From Littorina saxatilis (lineage: Eukaryota > Mollusca > Gastropoda > Littorinimorpha > Littorinidae), in the NCBI RefSeq assembly GCF_037325665.1, contig NC_090250.1, positions 42,081,653 through 42,145,652 on the forward strand: a stretch of 64,000 nucleotides of DNA. Reading direction: 5' to 3'. The position numbers were made by a program, and so were the translations under genes. Below the pieces are notes generated by a model, which did no database searches, was not told the origin of the DNA, and saw only the letters and a list, made by a program, of their open reading frames with translations. Shown piece by piece: positions 32,040-43,479 of this stretch (the first letter of the stretch is position 1; the number at the start of each line of letters is the position of its first letter).

Positions 32040-33336
32040 TAAACATATTACATTATGCCCCTACATAAATAACCAATTAAATGTGTTTCTGATTCCTTGT
32101 TGCAACACTCTTTGCAAACAATAATTATTATTACAAGTATAAAATTAACAGCTCACCACTAACATTTAAAAAAAATGTATACGCTTTGACTTTAAGGTAA
32201 CTGTGAATCTGTTAAATTATCATTATTATATGAAATTAAAGTCAGATAAACAGCAGTACAAATATGACACATGTACAGATGAATTGTGCAGGAAAAACCC
32301 TTTCTTTTCATATATGACATGACATATTTTATGATTTATTTGACTCTTTGATTGTCGGTAGAGTCATGCAGCAATAGCTCTTAGACTAGGACTGAAATTC
32401 TGTTATCATCTGCAAATATGTCCAAATATCCCAACTTTAATGCAACGATTTAATTAAAGTAAGAAAAAGAAAGGAACCATGGATGCACCTTGCTTTCAAA
32501 AACATAATCATTGACACCATTACATTTTTTCTGAAATTTTCTGAATTTTTCTGTTGAAGATATTGATTGCAAAACTTTTGGAAATTAGCCAAAAAAAGAC
32601 GCATTTTCGAGGCTTCCCTGCTGAAAACATTTTAATTCTGAGACTTGAGGAGACTTTTTAGTATAAATCGTGGACTTCATGTTTAAAAAGTTCGCCGCCA
32701 TGCATTACTAAACAAATTACAACACACACAGGGCAGCTTTAAAATCAAATGCTTCTTTTTATGTATTTTTCTTGTCACAAAATGCAACTTTTGCACATCG
32801 GACTTTGAAACTTTTCAGCCCTGTTGAATAATTTCACGGGACACCGTTTTCAGTTTTACTTTCAACAATAACAACTAGCGTAAATCAGTTAAAATTTCAA
32901 AATGAGTTTTATTACTTACAAAGTTAGTGAATGCTTGCCTCTCTGCCGATTTTTAAAAAATCCACAATGAATGATTTCATCATGAAAATGGAACCATCGC
33001 GTGTTGGTGCATGAAAACGCCATTTTTTCTCAAAGCCGTGACCGGCGGGGTAACAGACTGCCAACTTTGATGCTAACTTACGTCGGTTTTCATGAGTTGA
33101 ATGACAAAAAGAAAACAAAAACTTGGACTCCTGATAAATATAAACACTCACCTTGAACAAGAGTTGTCGAATTCCAAGTGAAAACGCAGTAAAAGGACGG
33201 TAAATTCCCATGCACAAGGCCACAAGACAGTCAGCTGACGCTGAAGCCGAATGCTATTTGCGTCTCGCGCATCGCGGTAGGCACGCATTTCGCGTGAGGC
33301 GGCGGAGTTTCCTATCCCTCAAAATATAGGTCCCTG
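32040..33336. other. Right part of the hAT-like element, no clear gene
   Basis: AT-rich. A minus-strand frame (33,223-32,924) starts close to the terminal inverted repeat and could be a first exon, but it matches nothing known to me. Confidence 0.4.
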
Positions 33337-33712
33337 AATGTGTGTCACTGTGTGTGTGTGTAAGTCCGGAAACTGTAATTTTTGATAAAAATGGTCATTA
33401 TATCAGTTTTTACTATAACAATCACAAACAAAGTCCAATGATCATGTCATCCTATAATAGCCAAGGGTATAAGCAAACCACATGCCAAAGATCTAAGAGA
33501 TATCTCAATTAAATGATCGAGCAGTGAACAGATTAGTGAACCTACCGAAGAAAGCGAAATTTTGCCCTGGCACACAGCAATACCAAAATGCTGTTATACT
33601 GTGGCAGTGAAGAGGTTAACAACTTCTTTGTCAGATCAATCACTATAATTATACAATATACAAAACAATCACCAATAATTTAATATTCTCAAATCTTGGA
33701 ATGTCTTAAGAC

Positions 33713-34189
33713 ATGCACACTGAGAACAGTAGTTCACATACAGAACAGTTTCATTTTGAAAACTATCAGACTTTGATGATCTCTCATCTGCTTACACATT
33801 TACTTAACTTGATGACAAGGTATGTCCTTCAATCAATTTGTTCAACACAGACACACACAGCACAGCTTAATATGACGAAGAACATTTTTCAGTTCATGTG
33901 TATACACGTGAAAGACATTAGACAATTTAGGTATGTTACAACAGTGAGCAGTGCAAAATTCAGCACAATGAATTGTGTTACAATTAAAAAGCATAAACAT
34001 ACAGCCACCAGTTTACAAAACGAAGTTACTGTCTGTATTCATAAGACTCACAGTCCTGACTTTTTTTGGACTCTTGTCATGGCATGTTCTTTATTTAACA
34101 TACATAAAACCAACATGTATGATGCTTATCACAGTAAAGTTAGGAGTATTGCAGCCTTGGTTGTGGAATCAACTATGATGTATATGTAA
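33713..34189 (+). CDS. Unrecognised 158-codon reading frame
   Basis: ATG to stop without interruption (MHTENSSSHTEQFHFENYQT...). Rich in His, Thr and Cys, with no signal peptide, membrane segment or motif I know. In AT-rich sequence a chance frame of this length is unusual but possible; there is no supporting context such as splice sites or conserved neighbours. Confidence 0.2.
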   Translation: MHTENSSSHTEQFHFENYQTLMISHLLTHLLNLMTRYVLQSICSTQTHTAQLNMTKNIFQFMCIHVKDIRQFRYVTTVSSAKFSTMNCVTIKKHKHTATSLQNEVTVCIHKTHSPDFFWTLVMACSLFNIHKTNMYDAYHSKVRSIAALVVESTMMYM

Positions 34190-35139
34190 CCCCCACTATT
34201 TTATTGATAAATAATAAATTGTGTATGGTTACTAGTTGTAATATTTTACACGGGTTTTACGGGATGCCCCATATCTGTCCTTGACAAGTATGGCCGTCCG
34301 TTCCTAGCGACCATGTTCTACTGGAACGGCAAGCTAAGTACTGGCGACCATGTTTTACCCAGGTACTTACTTGATACGGGGATCCCTTTCGGGGCGACTC
34401 AACGTCTGTCTGGTTCTGATTTCTCTGATAAACTGCGCTGTGCCGTTGGCGATTTGCCGCCTTGTCGCCTGATTGGCCTACCTCGTCACGTGGTCCGTCA
34501 ATGGTCTGTCATTCGTCAGTCGTGTCATGTGATCAAACCCCCCTCTTTGCAACTAAGTTATTTCCCTTACATTCCTCCCCGTTTAATTAGTTTCCCCTTA
34601 TTGAAACCCTTTATTATTAATACGTCATCCTTATTCAATTTTTTATCATACTTAATGTGAACAAACTGCAAATTGTTTTCAAGGTTGATTTATTTACTGT
34701 CCTGTAACTCGAACCCCGCCCATGGCCATCAGGGTTAATCATTCCATTCCAGTTTATCAACACCCTTCCCTGATTTTCACTCAACCATGTATCACATAAA
34801 AAATTATTACACCCGACCACGACCTGCTCTACTATTAACCATAACACAATAACACTTGCTATACTATAACCATGTTCCTAAACGGTTAATCCAAATTTAA
34901 CACACGTTTACAAATCCTTATCTAATAAACCCTAAAATCACACCTACCAGTTACCCCATACACACTAATGAAGGTTCTTTACCTTTCAATACGCTGGCTG
35001 GTTAATCAGTTAACCTTATTTTTTAATTCATCCCTTACCCAGTTACCCCATTAAACCCATAAGTAAATCTCTATTCTTCCCCCCTTTTTAAAAAAAAACA
35101 ATTTCCCCTCTAAACACTGCACGGGTTTCTTTGGCCAGC
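34190..35139. other. G-poor tract downstream of the TatD frame
   Basis: From ~34,540 to 35,090 the plus strand is strikingly poor in G (C/T/A-rich), i.e. the sense strand of the TatD frame is C-poor in its 3' region. 34,260-34,540 is balanced. No gene recognised. Confidence 0.5.
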
Positions 35140-36231
35140 TCAGACTGACTCCCTCCGATCGAAGGCACGATTCCCGATTGGTAGACCGAAAAACCGCTTT
35201 GCATTCTCATGTGCAAGAGCGAGGATGGCCGTCTCGCTTGTCCTGCGGATTTGTCCCACGTATTTGGCTGTGGTAGCGATGTCATGCGGCACGCTAAAAC
35301 TACCTGTTACCGGAGCATAAGGTGCGTCAGTCTCCAGTAGCAGCCTATCCGATGGAATCGCTACCACTCCAGCTTTTTTCTCAGCTGATGAGTTCCGGAC
35401 AGCCCCACTCACACTGAAATGTGTCTGTGGAAAGGCCTCCAGCCAAGACTCCACATCCACTGCCCTTCCTGTGAAATAGTGCAGTTGGATAGGGTACTCT
35501 GCCGGAAAAAACCTCTGGAGCACTGTCCGTATCTCCCAAGTAGCTTTTCTGCGGGTCGGCATTTCCTCCCTTTCCCTGACGTGCAAGACGAGTGGGAGTT
35601 TCTTTTGCCGAATTGTCTCTCCCAGCGCCTCAAACAGGTACTCAAGTGTGGAAACCTGCCGATCCCACATAGCCTCTGCAACCGTGAAATCTAGACCAAT
35701 CTCCCCGAAAGCAACAACCCTGGACATATCCATTAGTCGCTTCAATCGTTGAGCGGTCGCCTTCCGGTATTTCCAAAACGTTTCAACGTCCTTAGGGTGA
35801 ACACCAAAAGACAAAAACAGGCGATTGTCAATCAACAGATTGTCCCTCCTGTCCTTTCCTTTAGCTGATTCCTCCCCAAGTTTCACCTGAAACGTTCTGT
35901 CGCAGAAACTAGCCACTGCTGCTGACAGTGTCATGTTCTAGCCTTTCACCCTCTCACCTGCCTTGTCCAGCACAACCGCCAACGACAGATTATCAAACCA
36001 GGGAGTTCTGTGCGTTCGCGGCCAGAGCTTAACAGCCAGGCGATCAAGGTGGAAATGAGAATCAATTCCCCAAGGCTTTTCCTTTGAACATTCTCCCCCA
36101 TCCACTTCCATGGACTCCTCCTTTGTCACTGCACCAGACAACACCGGCACAGCAGCCGCTGCAACAGCAGACACCGCCACTTTTTCAGGAGCAGCATCCA
36201 CTGACATAGTCAAGGGGAATTGAAGTAACAA
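35140..36231 (-). pseudogene. TatD-family metal-dependent hydrolase, one in-frame UAG
   Basis: A single minus-strand frame of ~363 codons without introns. TatD enzymes are TIM-barrel metal-dependent nucleases. Visible ligands: DSHFHLD (HxH, strand 1), FGEIGLDF (Glu), LVLHVRE (His), QLHYFTG (His) and LLLETDAPY (Asp). The frame is cut once by TAG at 35,938-35,940, between ERVKG and NMTLSAA, so it yields either a short N-terminal piece or, from the ATG at 35,934, a 264-aa protein lacking the HxH motif. The N-terminus has an Ala/Val-rich leader; the second ATG at 36,207 (MSVDAAPEK) is an alternative start. Likely a retrocopy or mobile-element passenger; the closest family by style is TATDN2. Confidence 0.75.
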
Positions 36232-36770
36232 GACAAATTGATACAGATTTGTTGAGCTGAGTAGTTGTGTCCCTTTGAGTAGTTGTGTCCCTTGAATGAA
36301 ATTATGACCTTCAACCCAATTGAGTTTTTATAATTGATTTATTTTTTCTTTTTGCTGTATTAGACTTTGGACTAAATGTTGTAATTTGATGGGGCGAAAG
36401 AAAGATATTATTTTTGAGGCATGTAAAAAGGTTATCTTTTTCTGCCGCGAGACTGCTGGGATTGCTCCGATCTGTCCCGCCATGAAACTGAAAGGGTGTT
36501 GCTGAATGTAAGGTGTTGAGAAATCTACAGAGATCAGTGTGTCCTAATCAAGGCTAGAAAGAGTTTTATTGTAATTTTGTCAAGAAATGTTTTGTCTTTC
36601 ATTTGGTATTCATTTTAGGTGAGATTGTACACTAAATTTCATAGAAATGAATTTTATTGGAAACCGGTCATGCGGCAAGATGATGGAATAGTGAAATTTC
36701 AGTTGGGCAATTTATTACACTTATACACTTACACTTACACTTGCATATGTTCTGCGCGAACTTAGAATCC

Positions 36771-36851
36771 GGTTTCATTCTAGAATGGACCGGGTCCAGG
36801 TTGGAATTCTAACCCTGCGCAAGTACAGGGGTGCCATTCTAGAATGAAACC
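36771..36851 (+). mobile_element. 81 bp inverted-end mini-repeat, copy 1
   Basis: Begins GGTTTCATTCTAGAATGG and ends CCATTCTAGAATGAAACC, an 18 bp perfect inversion whose arm itself contains TTCTAGAA. An almost identical copy in the opposite orientation is at 47,386-47,466, and homology continues ~30 bp beyond one end (TTCTGCGCGA.CTTAGAATCC). The surrounding 36,232-37,200 shows no gene. Confidence 0.85.
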
Positions 36852-36899
36852 CTTGTTGCTGGTCCATTCTAGAATCGGCCGTGCGCAAGGTTGGAATTT

Positions 36900-38030
36900 G
36901 GGTCCAAGTTGGAATAGTCATTTCAGTTAGACTATCACACAGCCAAAGCCACAAGTGTGGATTTTCTGTTTGTTTTTGTTTTTTGTGTGTTTGGTTGGGT
37001 TTTTTTTCGGGTTTTTTACACTTTACTCAAAGACATCGTGAATTGGGATTGTGATGTTCTGAAAGTGACGTTACGATTTTGAGAGACACTCAGCACTGAT
37101 CGCTACGAACGGAAATTTCCGGACTGACAGTGTTTTGCCGATCTCGCTTGTAACTTTTAATCTTATTCATATACATGAAGTTGGTCTTCTGAATTGTGAA
37201 GATATAATGTCAACTTTTTTTTAAACCTGTGACAACAGCTCTATAACTCACTCTGTCCTTCTGTTGGTCTGTCTGTCGGTTAGTCGGTCGGTCTGTCTGT
37301 CTGTCAAAAAAATTGTCAAAAAACCGGACATTTCCGAGAGGGAGACAGCGCTGGTATTCAAGAAGAAAAAGAATTTGAGGTGGTTTCAGATTCTCTTCTT
37401 CTTCTTCTTCCATTTAACGCCCAGGGTCAACGTTCTGAATTTTTGGTGGCGCTTTGGAGGGTTGCGGAAGAAAATAAAATTTGCAGGGAGAGGGGGGTGG
37501 GGGGGGGGGGGGTGGGGGGCAGGACCACACAGCATTTTCAAGTCTCGGGCTAGGCCAAGCCGGCGGCCGAAGCGGTTGCAGGGGTTAAACCCCTGCCGGT
37601 GCTGCCCTAGCCTTCATCGACCCTACTTACTGGTGGCCTAGGGCAGGGTACAGGGTTTTGTTTACAGGTGCTGGCAGTGGTGGGATGCGCTGGAGGTGAA
37701 GCCGTTTTAGCTACTACGCGTTAACTTCCGATTTTAACTGGCATTCACGAGTCCCCCTCCGAACGCTGTTAGCTAACAAGGTTGTCTATTTATAAACCAC
37801 GGGGTTTCCCTCACTTCCTGTTCAGTGCGCACGGGCAGTAGGTCTTATCCGCCTTCATTGCTTTTATTCCGCGAACGAACACGTGTGCATTACATTTACT
37901 TTAGTCAAGTCGACATGTACGGAACATCCATCGGACAAGCGAAAGCGCAGGCACACGAGGAAGAGATGGAGGGGAAGAGGAAACGAAGTGCTAACTGGAC
38001 TGACAGCGAAACGCGGACAAATACGAGATA
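36900..38030. other. No gene; simple-sequence tracts
   Basis: Contains (GTCT/GTCG)n at 37,257-37,305, a (CTT)n tail with CCATTTAACGC at 37,394-37,420 (likely a minus-strand LINE 3' end), and a G run of ~14 at 37,499-37,513. Nothing else recognised. Confidence 0.5.
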
Positions 38031-38320
38031 CTGCTCGCGAAAGATTTCAACCGATGCTCGATCATACCGGCTTGTGGTGAAAACGTGCTCGCGTCTTCTT
38101 TAATGCATTACAGTGTCCAATTTCTTCTACTGATTCCGTGGCCGAACGGTTCTCACATTCGCCTGATGCGCGATTGAGTCGAGTTCAAATCACCATCTGT
38201 CCGTAATTTTTTTTACTCTTTGGCATTTGTTTATTTTTGTTTATTTTCTTCATGTGCAAAAGAGTACGTTATAATAGCAAATTGATTTAAAAAAATATGA
38301 AGAAGGATGCTCCCCGCTTA
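38030..38320 (+). mobile_element. tRNA-like repeat, copy 1
   Basis: Near-parallel to 62,625-62,900: GCGAAAGATTTCAACCGATG, GCTCGATCATA, TTTAATGCATTACAGTG, then CCGTGGCCGAACGGTT and CGAGTTCAAATC, which resemble the A box and B box of a Pol III promoter (Leu/Ser-type tRNA). It ends in AT-rich TTTGTTTATTTTCTTC, AAGAGTACGTT. Probably a tRNA-derived SINE; a tail and TSD are not resolved. Confidence 0.6.
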
Positions 38321-38899
38321 AAAAAACAAAGGTAAAAGAGAAGACAAAAAAAAAAATAAAACTTTCTGTACAAATCTACATCGTCATATTTATCCACAGG
38401 ATGAATGCGATCCCGGAAAATTCTTCTCAGATTTCTTCTCTCGGCATATTCCAACATCATGAAGGCCGCCATCTTGAATCACGAAGATAACACGGTGTTA
38501 GCGATTGTAGAGACGAGGGGTAGGTCCTAACTTTGAAGGCGTCACGTGACTTTGGCGGGTCACAACGGGCTTTCGTGAATGCCGATTAGCGTGACTTACA
38601 GCTCAAACAGCGCCACCATGCGGCCAAGTGGCGCTAAAGAGGTTTCTTGAATACCAGTCGTGGTAGTCCCCCTTGCTATGGTCTGCCTTTGTTTATTCCC
38701 AGAACGACGCTGGGTATCTGTACTCGGGAAAGACTAGCCACTGGGAGAATACTCTCCAAGCCAAAGCAATTGAATTTGCCAATGGGCCACTGGGGCCCCA
38801 CTCTCCAAGCCAAAACAATTTCAAATCACAATCAGCCGGTGAGTTCCTTCCCTTGCACCGTGGGTCACTCGGTTTGCAGCATGGTTTGCAGCCCCACGT

Positions 38900-39030
38900 G
38901 ATTGTTCTGAAAAGTGACTATTAGATGATTGTTCTGAAAGTCTACTATTTATTTCATCGTAATCATGTAAGCCCTCATACGTGATTGTTCTGAAAGCTTA
39001 CTAATTTACATGATTGTTCTGAAACTCTAC
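38900..39030. repeat. Tandem TGATTGTTCTGAAA repeats
   Basis: Four to five copies of TGATTGTTCTGAAA followed by (A/G)(G/C)T.TACTA, spaced ~30-60 bp. Just before, 38,736-38,820 contains a duplicated ACTCTCCAAGCCAAA..CAATT segment. Confidence 0.75.
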
Positions 39031-39064
39031 TAAAGGTAAACTTGCTTCACCGTGAAATGTTGTC

Positions 39065-39360
39065 AGATATATAGAACAATATGAATATTCCTGCCCAACG
39101 AAGTTGGAGGGGGGTATATATATACTGGATTCAGTTTGTCCATATGTCTGTGTGTATGTCTGTGTGTATATGGAACAATATTTTGATACAATGATACTAA
39201 ATCTTTGATATTGATATTTATAGCCCAGCCCAATGAAGTTGGAGGGGGTATACTGGATTCACTTTGTCCGTCTGTCTGTGTGTATGTCTGTACGTACATA
39301 TCACAATATTTTGATACAATAATACTAAATCTTAAGTGAAATTGATATTTTTACCCCCGC
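39065..39360. repeat. Two-and-a-half copies of a ~125 bp tandem unit
   Basis: Each unit has CCCAA.GAAGTTGGAGGGGG, ACTGGATTCA.TTTGTCC, TGTGTGTATGTCTGT, then CAATATTTTGATACAATRAT. Copies begin near 39,092, 39,226 and 39,352 (partial). Confidence 0.8.
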
Positions 39361-39532
39361 CCAATGAATACAAACTCAACAAGTAATACGTTTCATACAT
39401 TGAACATGTCTTCTTTATTGTTCTCAACTCAAAATTGGAAATTAAATGTTCAAAGACAAAAATTATTTATAATCTTCAAAAATGTAATGATTCTTCTTGA
39501 GTATTCCCAACTCAAAATTCTAATTACAGGTA

Positions 39533-39983
39533 TTAAAGGGACACATAGAAATTTTAGATTTTTCCTCTTTGCCATGCTTTGCCGGGGCCCGGGTAGCTCA
39601 GGTGGTAGAGCACTGGACTTGTGATCGAGAGGTCGCTGGTTCGAATCCGGGCCGGGACGGACACGGGTCAACTTTATGTGCAGACCCAGAGACGGTATCA
39701 TATCCATCTCCCACCCCCGTGTCACCACAATGGCACGTTAAAGATCTTGGTCATTCTGCCATAAGTGCAGGTGGCTGAATACACCTAAACACGCAGACAC
39801 CTGGGTAGCGCGACTCCGTTGCTGCTAGCTTTCCACTGGGAGGAAGCGACCCGAATTTCCCAGCGATGGGACAATAAAGTAATGAAAAATGAAATGAAAA
39901 TGAAATGAAAGTGGCTAGGTCACCAAAATGGATCGAAAGGCATGGCAAAGAGGGAAAATGGAAGCTACTTTTTGGCCCTTTAA
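39533..39983. mobile_element. MITE split by a SINE
   Basis: Inverted ends TTAAAGGG...TTTTTCCTCTTTGCCATGC (left) and GCATGGCAAAGAGGGAAAA...CCCTTTAA (right) directly bracket the tRNA-derived SINE, so the SINE landed in the middle of a short MITE. The arms are ~45 bp with several mismatches. Confidence 0.7.
39585..39910 (+). mobile_element. tRNA-derived SINE
   Basis: The 5' head GGGCCCGGGTAGCTCAGGTG..TAGAGC and GGTTCGAATCC are clear Pol III A- and B-box sequences of a tRNA, but the acceptor and T stems contain mismatches, so it is a SINE head and not a tRNA gene. The body includes CACAATGGCACGTTAAAGAT, GCAGGTGGCTGAATACACC and CCACTGGGAGGAAGCGACCC, with a (ATGAAA)n tail. Body plan: tRNA-like head, unrelated body, simple tail. 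Confidence 0.88.
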
Positions 39984-39989
39984 AGACGA

Positions 39990-40939
39990 AAGGCACAACA
40001 AATAAGTTTTACAAATGAAACTGTAAACATGTGAAATAATTCCTAACAAGGATTATTTCTTATTTTACACAGACTGTCTGCTGTGGCATTTAGCTTATCA
40101 TTCAAGAGGTGACTAAACTAAAAGGGACACAACTGCACTTATTATTTTGACAGGCATTTCAGTTGGTTACTTCCCTTGACTTAACTACTTCTTGTCATGT
40201 TCTGGTAATTGCAATTATCAAGTTATAAAATAGAAGTAGTGATGAGAAAATTATCAGAAGTATCTGAAAGTCATTGGTTACATTTAAGGAATATTTAGAT
40301 GTTGAAATTATATTTTTAACTATGAAGATATATTACTTATGATGAAACCACCTTCCAACTTTTTGAGTTCCCATGTCTGGAAGTGGGGTTTCTCTCTTTT
40401 TGATGGCATGATGATTTGAGAGAGATGGCACCGGCTTCGGGTGGCTAGAACATGGGGATTAAAGTGCTCCTAATTCAGGTAAGAGACTGAAAATACTGTG
40501 GGAGATGATCACACAAACCGTTTACTTGTATTTCTATGCAAAGATAAATCATGGATGAATAATATTGAAGATGATTCCAGTAGATAGAAAATGGTATATG
40601 TCATTGTCTGTTGTGTGGCCATGTGGTCTTGAGTTTGGGAAAAAACCTGTGTGAGGTATCGGAAAGAGTTCTGTGGTTCGAAATGTTATGTTTGTAATTT
40701 GTATCAAGTTTCTCTGTTGGTTACTATTTGTATTTGTCACTTTGTGGTGGGAGAAAATACATGTTGAGGAGTCTAACTTTGTGTGAGCTTGGGAACGAGT
40801 TACGGTACACATGCACTTGTGTGCATCCGTGTGAACTCGTGGTACCTCTATACTATCGGGGATCCATTAAGGTTTCCGAGACTGAGTTTCATTTCTATTG
40901 AATTGGTCTCGCGGAATAGCCGATTCTAAAATTTGCATA
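39990..40939. other. No gene recognised
   Basis: AT-rich; no convincing reading frame, inverted repeat or simple repeat. Confidence 0.5.
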
Positions 40940-41108
40940 GGTAAAACGATTGTTTCTTTGGTACAAGCCTCTGGAGTAAATTTTGTGATTAATGTTTTTG
41001 TGAACAAGAAACAATTGACAGGTGGCTTTGTTCCATCTCCCTTTTTCCCTCCGCCGCGATGTAAAGTTGAATAGTTGAAGGTTACGTTAGGCACTGGCTA
41101 AAGAAAGT
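40940..41108 (+). mobile_element. Old, degenerate SINE-like copy
   Basis: Diverged 3' half of the ~415 bp SINE-like family: ACAAGCCTCTGGAGTAAATT, GTGAACAAGAAACAATTGAC, GGTGGCT.TGTTCCATCTCCC and TTACGTTAGGCAC..GCTAAAGAAAG (compare ACGTTAAACACCAAATAAAG). Confidence 0.7.
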
Positions 41109-43300
41109 GGAGCTGCCTGACACCCCTCGAGTTGAATGGGTTAATCTTGTGACACCGGTGCACAGGATGTGAACGCTAAAACTGTGCTTTTGCTTGGAAT
41201 CTTTGAGGGAAAAAGACGTGTATTTGGTGCGGTGTGTTTTCAATGCCGTTGTGTGACATGTCTGTCACGGCCGGAAATCTTTCCGGGATGTGAGGATTCT
41301 TTTGCTGGTAGGTTAAAACAATTTTCTTTCTGTAAATGGGTAGGCGGTGAAAAGAATAGTATGCTGCTTGGGGAAAGGATTTATTTGAATGTTCAAGTAG
41401 ATTGTTTTGTGAGTTGGAGTGTTTGGGAAGACTTTTGTTTGTTGAATGTTTAGAAAACCGATGTTTGAGAGAACGGTATTGTAGGCATGTTATTTGGTAG
41501 GAATGATGTGTTTTGTTGTTCAACGAGTTAGTTTGTGGTAGTTGAAATTGTTGATTTGTTTACGTATGCTTACGGCGTGCATTCTGTGGTTTGCAGGATG
41601 TCGGAGCGTGCGACGGGGTTCTTTTTAGACGGGTCTTTTTTAGATGGGAGGTTTTTAGCTGGGTTTTCGTAGACGGGGTTTAGTTAAGTCTGGGTTTAGT
41701 TAGGTCTGGTTGGTTTAGTTAGGTCTTTTCTGGTTTAGTTAGGTCTTTTCTTTTTTAGTGGGGCGTAGATTTGTTTTTATAGACTAGGTTTTGTTAGTGA
41801 AGAGTAGTTAGATTTAGTGGAGAGATTTTGGTCAGATTTTGTTAGTTTTTGTAGATTTGGTTTTTTTTAAAGAATTGTTTTTTTAGGTTGTTTTTTTAGA
41901 TTTCGTTTGTTTTAAATTAGAGTCTCATTGTGTTTTTTTGGATTAAAGTTGAGAGTGAGGATTTAGAGTAGAGTGTAGTTTGGGGAAAGGATTTGATGTG
42001 TTTTAAAGGGTATCTTTAGGGGAAGAATGTAGTTTTAGAATGAAGAGTGAGAATATTGTTTTTTTTGAAGTTGTTTAGTCCTATACAGTGAAAGTGTTGT
42101 ATTTGAAAATAAACCCCCGTTATCCCACACATTCCCCATTTCATCGTATGGAATAAAAGAACCTGGTTAATATAACTTGTGTCGTCTGTTTGAGTTCGGT
42201 AAGAAAGAGGAAAGTAGATTGGCACACGGTTACATTTGACTGATGGAGTTGGGACTTGTAGGACTGTTTTGATGCGAGTGGAATCACATTTGTGTTAGTG
42301 TATGCTGATACAGTTCTTTTATGACACTGTGTATAGTATGGCTGAGTAAGATAAGGCTGAAATGTATTTTAGTCATATCAAAGAAGAACTTGAGGCATTA
42401 AGTGTTTTGGTTCTTCTGTGAGTGGTGTATTTTTAATTCATCACTAGTGGACGTAGTGACGTTTTGATTTGACTTTGTTGCACTTAGTCATATGCAACTC
42501 AAAACACAACTTCTTGTTCATGTTTAAAAGAAAGTTGTTATCATAGATGGTGATTGAACATTTTCTTGTCAATGTTGATTCCTATGTCGTGCGTCAGCAT
42601 GACATACTTTTCGGTTCTAAAGCGCTCAAGTTTTGTCATCAGTCATAAGAGTTTGTCTCGTTTTGTATTTGTATTCTAATCCTATGTTCTTATTGTCAGT
42701 TTGTTTACTATTTACATTTGTTTTGTTATAGTGTGTTTATGAGTGTTATGCATTGTATTTTCAGGGGCACTTTTCCTACCTCCCCTTCAGAGCTGCCATG
42801 CTTTAAGTGTTTGAGTTTATGTGTTTTTCCTCAAGTGTTTAGTTTCGCTAATAGTTATTGTTTTTTACCGCAGTTGTGTATAAGAAAAGAAGTGTTAGCG
42901 TTAGTGTTAGTGAAAGTGAAGAAAAGGTAATAAATGTTTAAAAGTAAATTACAGTGTATTGCCTTGACGACTGTGTAGTAGTGAAAGTTGTTTGAATGTT
43001 GATGTCGTGAAAAGTAAAACTCAGTCTTTGTAGAGTAGACTTTTTTCTAAGAAATCTCTTTTCCCGAACCCGACCTTATGTCCACTTAATACATTCCGGC
43101 GAAGTGACAAGGTTTAAATAAAATTGGCAATACGACTACTTGTAGTATTGGCAAGGTTTACAAAACTTTATCTTTCATTCAGTTTTATGAATTAAAAATT
43201 CAAGTGGAGAGGGGATGAGAGACGTGAGGAGATGGCCGGGGTTGCGATATGAGTAAGGAGTCTGGGCTATAAAGTTCTTGCACACGAGACCATAAAATAC
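41109..43300. other. Long C-depleted, G/T-rich tract, no gene
   Basis: About 2 kb with few C residues on the plus strand, including tandem TTTAGTTAGGTCT-like repeats at 41,680-41,755. Short frames here are inconsistent between strands and match nothing. A (TG)/(TC) run is at 43,303-43,366. Confidence 0.6.
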
Positions 43301-43479
43301 TTTTTGTGTGTGTGTGTGGAGGGGGAGTATTTTGTTTATCAACTCTCTCTCTCTCTCTCTCTCTCTGAATATTTTTGTCATCCTAAATGTTGGGGGGGGG
43401 GGGGCAAAAAGACATGTTTGCCCCCCCCCCCCCACCCGCCTGGACCAGCTGCCCCCCCCCCCCCCCCGGCCCCCGGTTC

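Larger units (their letters stand above)
26142..33336. mobile_element. hAT-like transposon containing later insertions
   Basis: AATGTGTG occurs at 26,134-26,141 and 33,337-33,344, an 8 bp target-site duplication. The ends are inverted (CATAGACCTATATT left; AATATAGGTCCCTG right, i.e. CAGGGACCTATATT), followed inward by GATAGGAAACTCC and its complement. CAGGG-type ends with 8 bp TSDs fit hAT. After subtracting the 3.3 kb insertion at 26,701-30,018 the element is ~3.9 kb. Several exon-like remnants on both strands suggest a once coding, now decayed copy. Confidence 0.7.
25694..33615. mobile_element. piggyBac-like element, heavily nested
   Basis: TTAA at 25,690-25,693 and 33,616-33,619 flank matching ends, CCCCTTCACTGCC on the left and GGCAGTGAAGAGG on the right. 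TTAA target sites and termini starting CCY are diagnostic for the piggyBac superfamily. Removing the hAT-like insertion (26,142-33,336 plus one TSD) leaves ~720 bp, so this was a short, probably non-autonomous copy. The left part includes a short possible coding exon at 25,953-26,072. Confidence 0.75.

Noticed and set aside
39585-39660. Functional tRNA gene
   Set aside because: A and B boxes are present, but acceptor, anticodon and T stems have mismatches, and the sequence continues directly into a SINE body with a simple-repeat tail.
43387-43479. N-terminal extension of the RNase H frame through poly-G/C
   Set aside because: The LINE insertion starts after the 12 bp target duplication at 43,468-43,479; the upstream frame is chance.
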